Of a stretch of DNA of 64,000 bases, positions 55,810-64,000 are shown piece by piece; position 1 is the stretch's first letter; every line of letters begins with the position of its first letter. The notes below the pieces were generated by a model. The model did not search any database. It was not told where the DNA came from and saw nothing but the letters and a program-made list of their open reading frames with translations. The DNA is from Clonostachys chloroleuca (Eukaryota; Ascomycota; Sordariomycetes; Hypocreales; Bionectriaceae). The stretch lies in contig JBANAY010000004.1 of NCBI GenBank assembly GCA_037952775.1, positions 9,486,001-9,550,000 of the forward strand. The letters run 5' to 3'. The translations under genes and the position numbers were made by a program.

Positions 55810-57054
55810 ATGGCTTTGCCCCCTTGTCTGTTCGCTGTTGTGCCGCCGCCTATCGCGGAAAAGGTCATCATCGACGAGTATGTCTTCGACCCGAACGGGG
55901 ATACTCAGTACATTCTAAAGAGCCCCAACAAGCCCATCACAATCGACATTTCCAACCGGAAGCGCTTGATTCGTTCTCCCGGGCCGCCGGCTGAAAGTGA
56001 AAGCAAACGAGCTAGAACCTTGTCAGGCAAATATGCTCAGCAGTCCGGCTCTAGTAGCTTTGACCGTGAGCCCCCCGATGAGATCCATTTTAAGGTGTCT
56101 GGGGCTCATCTGGGGTTGGCAAGCCCCGTCTTCCGCACAATGATAACGGGGCCCTGGTCCCAATCCTCTCTCGTACCTGCGGACGGGAGCCAAGAGGGCA
56201 GCATACGCCAGCTCACCTCCAGTGAGTGGGACAGCGAGGCAGTGTTGATTATGTTCCATATCATGCACGGCCATCATAGCAACGTTCCCAAAAAAGTGAG
56301 CCTCAAGATGCTCACTTCCATAGCCACGGTGGTCGATTACTACCAATGCCACGAGATCTTTGAGATCTTCGTCGACCAATGGATCACAGCCCTTCAGAGG
56401 GAGAATTCTGTTCCACCTAGAAGCGTGTTTGGAGAAGATGTCATCCGTTGGCTTTCGATTTCCTGGGTGTTCGCTCGCCCCGAAATCTTCAATGTCATGG
56501 CTGAGACAATCATCAGATTTTCCACTCATCCAATCCTTGTTCCAGATCTTCCAGTCGCCCCTGCTCTAGGCATGCTCGAGGTCAGAAGGCAGGAATTGGT
56601 CACCAAAGTGTTCACTTACGTCGCTCGGATTCATAAGGCCTTGTGTATGGGCCAGACGAACTGCACTGTACCCGATTGCGCCTCAATGCTCTTAGGAACT
56701 CTGGTCAGAGCCACGCAAACGCTCGAGCACCTCAAAAACGAGGAAACACGCCCCGCCGATGGCTACTCTCTATCCAGCATTCTAGAGACTCTCTCGAGCT
56801 ACCGGAGACCCAACTGGGCTTCGATCCGCCACGACCCCGTCGGGAACCCCATCCCTACGGTCCACCGATGCTCACTTGAGCAGTTCCTCGTGCGACCTCT
56901 CAAAAAGATTGAGGCGGAAATCAAACTTGGTGCCTTTGATATCGTTACAAAGGACGTGGGTACCTCAGCTAGTAATTCAACGTCAAAGATGAGGAATCCT
57001 ACCATATCGAGCGGACCTATCAGAAGAGTCGAGGAGCGCCCAAATGCCTCTTAA
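55810..57054 (+). CDS. BTB/POZ-domain protein
   Basis: An intronless 414-residue protein. The ATG at 55810 is preferred over a GTG 15 bases upstream. The BTB-like fold spans about residues 20-205: YVFDPNGDTQYIL, then after a Lys/Arg-rich insertion EIHFKVSGAHLGLASPVFRTMITG, then EAVLIMFHIMHGHHSNVP and LTSIATVVDYYQC. This order (substrate-like strand, SPVFRTM helix, MFHIMHG helix) is that of the large fungal BTB family. A cysteine-bearing segment (CMGQTNCTVPDC) follows at about residue 288. BTB proteins often bridge Cul3 ubiquitin ligases to substrates; the role here is unknown. Confidence 0.75.
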   Translation: MALPPCLFAVVPPPIAEKVIIDEYVFDPNGDTQYILKSPNKPITIDISNRKRLIRSPGPPAESESKRARTLSGKYAQQSGSSSFDREPPDEIHFKVSGAHLGLASPVFRTMITGPWSQSSLVPADGSQEGSIRQLTSSEWDSEAVLIMFHIMHGHHSNVPKKVSLKMLTSIATVVDYYQCHEIFEIFVDQWITALQRENSVPPRSVFGEDVIRWLSISWVFARPEIFNVMAETIIRFSTHPILVPDLPVAPALGMLEVRRQELVTKVFTYVARIHKALCMGQTNCTVPDCASMLLGTLVRATQTLEHLKNEETRPADGYSLSSILETLSSYRRPNWASIRHDPVGNPIPTVHRCSLEQFLVRPLKKIEAEIKLGAFDIVTKDVGTSASNSTSKMRNPTISSGPIRRVEERPNAS

Positions 57055-58715
57055 ACATTAAGCTATTTATTCTCAAGTCTGCGACCGGTATTGTCGGATT
57101 ATTGAGTGCTAATAGTACAGTCTTCAGAAATAATGTGGCATGTATTGTCAGTTTTATTTCTTTTTGTACTGTTGAATTTCTTTGTTCATCGCGGAAAGTA
57201 GTCTATTTATAACCCCTCTTCCCTTAGGTGTCTCCTGTCACCCTTTTCCTTAGGTCATGATTGACTTGAATTTTATGTTTTCGTGGTTTTCTGGGAGCGA
57301 GCACCCGGCCGAAATTTTGCTGGGAAGGTGTAGGCTTGACGATTAATGACAAACAAATTAACAAGCAAACTTGCGTCTTTGAACTACCCGCCCTTGTGTC
57401 GTTGGTGAAAGTGGTGCAAATATCCTCAGAGGAGTTACTATCAGCGTTCTTGAATACCTAATCGGATTACAAACTCATGACCGTCCATTTTATGCATACA
57501 ATCCAAAAAAAAAAAAAAAAAAAAAATAAAGGAGGGAAAAAAAAAGGAGGGATTTCATAAACTGAGGTATAATTTCCATCTACTATACGTTTTAACAAAC
57601 CTATCAAGACTGATATCTCCCATAGGAAGCACTTGCTCCGTTCTCCTGACGCAATTCGAAAAAACGAAAAAAACGAATGGAGAGTATACAAGTTAAAGAT
57701 GTGATTTCCATCTAAATAAGAATACTTACGCATAACGACCCAACCGCATGTTGTCCGATGACATTAACTCTGCTCCGGGCTCTAGGGTAAGCTGTAGAGA
57801 GGCGCAGACCAGGATCCATATTTCCAGAAATTGACCAATGGCGATCGCGTGCATCAAAGAACCGGCTGCCAAACCGGCTGACCAATTAAATCGGCTTCTT
57901 GGCTATTGGGAACTCGGGTACTATGCCGAGCCTGAGTATTGAACATTGTGTGCTGTTTACTATATGCAAACACGAATGAGCACATAGCTTCATTAAGATT
58001 CCTTTATTTTATTCCTTGTCAACGTTCTCTCAAGCTCCCGTTTGTCTGAAGTCTCGCTTGCACTAGAAAGCTGAAACAGATCCAGGCTAGGACGGCTCTA
58101 TGATGCATAATACAAGGACACAACATAGTCGCTACATGACACAGATGGTGATTTCGATGGACATGTTCATCATTCGCATAGTAATTGAGACCGTGTTACG
58201 CAAAGCTGGTCTTATCTTGCTTGCTTAGTATAAAATTGAGAGTGATTTCAAGTTACCTAATGTAAGATTAGATCAAAAGCTTCCAATCTTGCCACAACCT
58301 CATATACCTAGAAATGAGAGTTGATCCTTGCATAGTGGTAGGAGTGAAGGGGATAGATCTGTCGAGCGCATTTGTCGACGAACATTGGTGCGGACAGTAA
58401 CACGGCGAGACTTTACAGCCCGCTCTATTAGACTGTTCTTTAACTAGATCAAATCAAGAGACCAGAGTACTTGAATCTAGTTCCTGTACACTACCTCCTG
58501 AGACACGGTGGATTCTCGATATCATACCTGTAGAAACATGGCCAGGTTTTGAATACTTATATGGCGGAAGCCCCCGGAGTCTTCTCTTTAATCGAGGAGA
58601 ATAGAACATTCGCAGCTAGGTCACAGAAATTTCGCACGACAGCAACATTTCAGACCCGACCAGGGGTACAGACACTTGAAAAACAAACGTTCAGCTACTC
58701 TCGGAAGATCCAATC
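57055..58715. other. Intergenic with a long poly-A run
   Basis: About 1.7 kb without a gene. A 22-base A-run lies at 57505-57526. Confidence 0.55.
57505..57526. repeat. Poly-A run
   Basis: Twenty-two consecutive A residues, then AT-rich and GGAGGG-bearing sequence. No retroposon is evident beside it. Confidence 0.85.
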
Positions 58716-59129
58716 ATGGCAAGCCAAGATTCTCCCCATACGCCTCCACCTGACAGCAGTTTGTGCAGATTGCGCAAAAAGACTGCCGTGCCATCCCTGA
58801 GAGACGCGGCGAACTCGTTCACGGAGCCTGATGTGGGAGCGACGACCGAAGAAGCTGACGCAACGGCGTCTCTCACGGACAGTGATGCGGAGAGGGGTTC
58901 GCGTGGGGGGCGTGATACGGCCCAGTGGACGAGGGAGAACTCGGATAGGTTTGACGAGTTGCGCAATGAGCTAATCCACCCCCCTGAATATCGCGAGCGG
59001 CTGTACATCTCCAAGGAGGAGTTCACTCTCGCAGAGCTCAAAGTTGCGATGAAGCCATTCATTGGAGGCGACGTTGAAATCCTCAACGCTGAGTACAGAC
59101 TATCTGCCATTGAACGTTTCCGAATGTAG
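58716..59129 (+). CDS. Small hypothetical protein
   Basis: An intronless 137-residue frame. The first 60 residues are low-complexity (Pro, Ser, Thr, Asp, Glu); the last 75 are charged and predicted helical (WTRENSDRFDELRNELIHPP, then YISKEEFTLAELKVAMKPF). No domain was recognised and no repeat or partner gene supports it, so it is tentative. Confidence 0.4.
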   Translation: MASQDSPHTPPPDSSLCRLRKKTAVPSLRDAANSFTEPDVGATTEEADATASLTDSDAERGSRGGRDTAQWTRENSDRFDELRNELIHPPEYRERLYISKEEFTLAELKVAMKPFIGGDVEILNAEYRLSAIERFRM

Positions 59130-61781
59130 GTGAAGATCCTGGACGGAGAAGAAATCCCCTCGAGAAGGCAAGAGTTCCCAGAGTGCTGATCAGTGTTATA
59201 GAGTGCACAAAGATGGTTCATTGTCTGGCTGGAGCACACCTGGCCGCACAGATTACAGACTACCTAGATTGTGTAGGAAAGAAGTGCTTAGTAGCGGAGG
59301 AGCGCGTGCCTAGATGCTGATACTGAAGCAACTTCGTTCTCTAACTGATTCAAAGTGTTTTTTTTATTGAACGTTGAGCGTTTAATGTTATACTTGGTGG
59401 GACTGCCGGGCTTGGCGTTTGGCGGGGGGGTTGGAGGGGCTTGGTAGAGGGCATGTACGGGCAGAAAGCTTTTAACTAACGCGCCTCGAGACCACTTGGA
59501 GCAAACAACCTCTTCTCTCACTGTGTACGCGTAGCAAAACAGAAGCTCCGCACCTTCTTGCAGCCTGGCAGCTATTCAATATCTACCGTACTTTGTTCCC
59601 CCTTTCTTCTCTTTTCATGTACTATATTTCACGACTAGGTATTTCGCTACATCGGGGCACAAAGTCTAGAATCTCCTACAAACAACACTCCCCGCCGTAT
59701 ACGGAAAGAGGAAGAACAAATCGTTCACCGGAACGAGGAATGGCGCAAAAGCCTCGTTCGCTAGGGCGAGAGGATAGAAATGCAAGTTAATCATTTCGAA
59801 AGTGAGAACAAGGGGAGCCCGCCACCAGGTACTTGAAAGAACGCAACCATAACAACGTAAGAAGTGGAGCGTCGGCTAAGTTTGAGTTCGTTGCCAACAG
59901 CCGTTGAACAGCGATACACTTACAATCCTCGAACGAATCTTTCATAGCAAGGTCTCTCTCAAGACGAAAGCCTCTCCTAGAACGGACGTTTCTTCCTGCG
60001 AGCGTTTCTCTCCCCGACAGCAACTCTCTCCTCTTGAAAGTGAATTCGAGGCGGGGAAAGAATCCCACGCCGAGAGGTTTTCTGGGCCAGAATCACGAGG
60101 GGCCTGAAGGGGAATAGGATGACCTGGGAGGACTTTTTCCACAGATTCTACTCCTCAATGATCCCAAAGACAATCTCAGAAGCACCATGAAACAGCTTGG
60201 TGAAGGACCGAAGGAACCACCAGCATCAGCTGCGGAGAGATGTCTTGCATTACAAGGCTGTTCCGGCGATGTCGGGCCGTGATTTCTGGGGGCCCCCTGT
60301 TCAACGGACTTGAGAGGAAAAACCTGGCCCAACTGGAGGGTATGAAGACAGGGTCTGGAGTTGGGTCAAAACAGCACGTGATGCAGTCGGAGATGTCGAG
60401 TGCGTGATAACCAATGCTATAGCTAAAGCCTCCAGTCAGCTGCTGGGAAGGAAGACAGCCGAGGATCTACTCAGCAAACTGAAGCTGAGGCTAATCTTAA
60501 CTGCCTGGTTGCTGAGAAGCACATGGGGCCAATATCGTCAGCTGTAGACCCGGTATTTGGGAAGCATTCTCCCGATCTCAGCGAGGTGGCGAGAGACATA
60601 CAACATGACGGGTGAGAGAGGCAAAAAAGAAAAAAACAACGGAAGATGCCCGCCCCAACAGATCAGCACAACGAATACATACAACATGGCATGAGTGCCT
60701 GATACCAGGAGATCCAAGACTTCAAGACAAGCGTGGGGATGGATCAAGGGGCGAGCAGTAGACATGGCCAGCCATGAGTTTCATGGAGTAGGAGACCTAC
60801 TGCACCCAGCAGTCGCACCGCCGCCGGCGCTTGGCTCGAACATGGTTGGTTCCCTTGTGCACGCATCGACCAGCAATGCATCCCTAAGCGCCGCTCCCAT
60901 GCCGGGCTCCGCAGCCTTCTCTTCCTCCGCCAATACCTATATCATGAGAGAGGGGCGCTGGCGCTGAAGGCGAAAGCTTAAGTCGCCTGCAGGTAAAGGC
61001 TGCTACGGGTGAGAGTTCGAGCACGGAGTAAAAGGCAGCAAGAAAAGGTGCCTGACCAGACATCTCCCGTGCATCATCGCCCGCACTACCCCTCCATTGA
61101 GTAAAGTACTGTGCGGCGTCGGGGCGTTTCCCCTGTGAATAGACCCTCCCCTCCCTGTTGGCCTGCTTGACAGGGACGTGCAAGAGCCACGCAACCAACA
61201 TCGGAGCTGTGATGGACTTCATTGGCTGACCGTTACCCACTTTGTCGCTGGTCATTGCCGTATTAGGACACTTCCTCACTTCTCGGGCTTGGCAGTCTTG
61301 GAGATCCCTGCAAGTGACTTGAACCGATCCCTGCAAGTGACCTGAACCAGAGCCCACAAGTGCAGCAAGTGACCCTGCGCCCACACAATGAATATGAGAG
61401 AGGAATGGAGGCGGGAGGGATCAGGTCTCCATAGAAGTTGGCTTTCTAATAATGCTTCTTAGCCCCCGAAAACATAATGAAAGAGAGTATAGCGAGAGGT
61501 AATACAGTGAGAGGGTCTCTTACATGAGGCTGAAGGTCCCTTCCATGAGGTTGAGAAACCTTGATTATTCGTGAAAGGAATTTTGGTTGGGATGGAAATG
61601 AGCATTTGAGGCAAATTCATGCTGGCATTGGCTCACTTTATACGTGAGAGAGTACAGAGTAAAGGATGGGCAGTTAGTTCTACTTCAACGCAACTACCGC
61701 ACAACCATCCAGAAACCCTTGAAATCGACCAGAATGGCAAAAGACAGAGGACAGCCTTGATTGTATTTATAATCCAGATCA
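59130..61781. other. Long intergenic stretch
   Basis: About 2.7 kb with only short frames. A 23-bp tandem repeat lies at 61303. Confidence 0.5.
61303..61348. repeat. 23-bp tandem repeat, two copies
   Basis: GATCCCTGCAAGTGACYTGAACC occurs twice in tandem with one difference; a looser related stretch (CAAGTGCAGCAAGTGACCCTG) follows. Confidence 0.8.
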
Positions 61782-63930
61782 TCAGAAGCACAATCCCTCC
61801 TCGACGATCATGGCACCGATCATGGCACCAGGCCAGCTAAACCACGCCTTACTCGTCACTGCCCCAGTCTCAGAGTTGACTGCCTCGCCAAAAGTCCCAT
61901 CCCACTGCATTGAACCGACGATGCGTTTGATGGCCCCCTCTCTGCCGGCATCGTCTGTCGTCATGTGCGCATAGAGGAGCTCCTGGAAGTACCCCAGTGG
62001 CCACGGACCCTTGGAGTGCACGCTTCCAAGCCCAGAAAAGTCGCCGCCGGAGGCGTAGCCCAGCTGATTCCGAGGCGACAGGGCGAATGCCATGGTGTTG
62101 CGCCACGCTTTGATCTCGGCTTCGGACGTGAGGAACCCCCATTGCACAGCGAAGATGGTGGGAATGTCATTTGCGTCGTGGTAGAATGTCTTGGTTCCAA
62201 GACCGTCCACCAGATAGGCTATCATTTGGGCTCCTTCTGACCCCTCGTCCTCGGTGCGTTGGATGAAATGCTTCAGGGTTGCACGACGGGTCGATGCGGC
62301 CAAGTCCAATACACCCTGGTGTGAGAACCCCATTGGAGCTCCGTACTCTAGGAACAACTTCGCAATCCGGTAGATGGTGTACCATAGTAGAACGTGACTT
62401 GAGAAGTGAAAAGGGTGGTCGACGGCGTCGTCTCCGGGTGTCTCGTCCGTGGGGAAGAGACCACTGGATGCATCCCGCCTCGACACAATGGAAGACAGTA
62501 CTTCACGCACAGCCGCGCCGCGTACTAGGTCTCTCACAAATGTTTTATCATCAGGGAATGCGTCAGAATAATCGCACAGCTCGAGGAGGGGGTAGCATTG
62601 CTGATCCAGCTGGAACGTCGGGCCGTCTTTGGGCTTGCCGGCAATCACGTATGACCGGTGCCAGAAGGTGTGCGGTCTCTCCGCCACCTCGTGAGCCCAT
62701 TTGAGATGACCTTTTAGTGCTTGCTCGATTCTGCTTTTATATACGTCCCGTTGGGTAGGCTCTACAAGCTTGTCAAGGTGTTGACGCACATTAAGCAACA
62801 GCCGCCATTGCCAACTGGGTCATCTGGTAAGCAAAGGAGGAGCATCTGTGTAGCTTCGGCATTTACTCACTAGTTATCTCTGTTCCAACCCAATGGCAAT
62901 GCAACGTGGTCTGTGATGAGACCGACGACATCGTTGGGCATGGGCACGACGCAATTACCTAGTATGTAGTCGACATTGCGTCTGACTATATAAGTGCTAC
63001 TACGACTGTCGTCTCTCCATCTCGAGGACAAGCACTGATTTTCCCTGAAACAAGTACTCGGTGGGACAACAGGGTCCTTGTCTGGAATGCTCGCGAATAA
63101 GGTGAATTGTGCCTTTAGAGTGACCTGGGACTTCGGATCGATTGTTTTCGTCTGCAATGGACTGATAGCGTCAGATAGAACGCCTGGAGAAACCGACTCT
63201 TGAATTCCTGATAAGACGTGGGGTTTATCATCCAATGCCAGACTACCCAGAAGGCAACCCCCGAGCAGAGGGTTAGTCACACTGAAAGTGGTATTGTCCT
63301 CCAGGTGAAGGTGATTTTCGCAGTCAGGGGGGATCAAAGGCCCTCCTTCTGTCAGTTGACCGTAAGAAGCCCGGTGCACGCTGAGCCGAAGATTGATTAG
63401 ATAGTCGACAGATATGGAGGCCGTCGTTGGATTCTGAAGCACAACCGTCTGGGAAAAGTTTCCTCCATCATCGACATGCACGGTGGTTGTAACACAGATG
63501 CCCCTTTTGGTGGTGCAACTTGATCTCGCCGCACTCATAGATAGGTGTTGCAGTCCGAATGTGGGGCTCAAGTCTTGAACGACGATTCCGAATCCTTCCT
63601 CGTCATTTCCTAGCATTTGAAGCATCTTGGTTCGGTACTGGCGAACATATTGAGGGTCGTGATACCGGGACTTGTCGAATTGAGAGTACGGCGCAGCGAC
63701 GATGATACCGTGTATCGGGTGGTAAGTACTGAGCTGAAGAACCTGCGAAGCCATCATTAACAGTGACTCCATCGCCGTCCTTGAAGGCGACATACCCGTC
63801 CAAACTGGTCAGTCGACGCGGATACGCCGTTATTTCCGATATCCACTGTCTTGTTGAGCTTTGCCTTGCCAAGGTCGAACGAGAGAGGACTGGCGTAGTC
63901 CTGCCCAGAGAGATGTAATGGTTTGCTCAT
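61782..63930 (-). CDS. Six-hairpin glycosidase-like protein
   Basis: A predicted 679-residue protein with an N-terminal beta-rich domain and a C-terminal (alpha/alpha)6 barrel, the build of GH15/GH125-type enzymes. Exons on the minus strand are 63796-63930, 62871-63742 and 61782-62814 (introns 53 and 56 nt). The junctions rebuild DQFGR-VLQLSTYHP and LGWNRDNYWQWRLLL. The second resembles the W-x-RD element of six-hairpin glycosidases. Other conserved-looking blocks are TFQLDQQCYPLLEL and HSKGPWPLGYFQELLYA. No signal peptide is seen. An in-frame ATG also exists at 63990, so the start is open and the 5' end is near the window edge. The substrate cannot be deduced. Confidence 0.7.
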
Positions 63931-64000
63931 GGCTGTCCCTGGATCCGCTTGTCGAGAGCGTAAAATGCCAAGACCATCTATTGGTTGCATGAGCTGATCT

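Noticed and set aside
57505..57526. Poly-A tail of a retroposed gene
   Set aside because: No coding or element sequence precedes it in the right orientation, and no flanking duplication was found.

Overview
The window is nuclear DNA of a filamentous ascomycete (Pezizomycotina, most likely Sordariomycetes). Short GT-AG introns of 47-83 nt with CTAAC/CTGAC-type branch sites split most genes. The gene content is typical of the group: a HET-domain protein, a Zn(II)2Cys6 regulator, a GH12-CBM1 cellulase, a DHA2 drug transporter, F-box and BTB proteins, and a secreted M28 aminopeptidase. The species cannot be named from the sequence. I joined exons by hand from splice signals, reading frame and family patterns; every intron is a prediction.

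Layout. 1-13 kb: a small secreted cysteine-knot-like protein, a HET-domain protein (+), a BAHD-type acyltransferase (-), a Zn2Cys6 regulator (+), a dienelactone hydrolase (-) and a divergent 3-hydroxyisobutyrate-dehydrogenase-like gene (+). 13.5-18 kb: a small serine-rich protein and about 4 kb without a convincing gene. 18-31.5 kb is the most ordinary part: an ML-domain lipid-transfer protein, a mitochondrial mL45/MBA1-like protein, GH12-CBM1, an MFS transporter, an F-box-like protein, a leucine aminopeptidase and an F-box protein. 32-37 kb is a decaying block: a twice-frameshifted kinase-like pseudogene, a frameshifted DUF7924-type gene with a remnant of a second copy, and a GNAT gene whose acceptor site looks lost. 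38.7-40.5 kb holds the most striking gene, a secreted 588-residue precursor with seven near-identical lysine-rich amphipathic peptide cores separated by acidic spacers. 40.5-52.5 kb is gene-poor and rearranged: a 346-bp fold-back element, U2-snRNA-derived sequence with a 70-nt insertion, a frameshifted ZIP zinc transporter and a second member of a family beginning MSTGSGAH. 52.5-64 kb: a large membrane protein, a BTB protein, a small orphan and a six-hairpin glycosidase-like gene that runs close to the window edge.

The genes do not form an obvious biosynthetic cluster. Several products act outside the cell (cysteine-knot-like protein, GH12-CBM1, aminopeptidase, ML protein, repeat precursor), which fits a fungus that degrades or colonises plant tissue. 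The pattern of pseudogenes, duplicated fragments and insertion-like repeats between 31 and 52 kb marks that part as a fast-evolving accessory segment.
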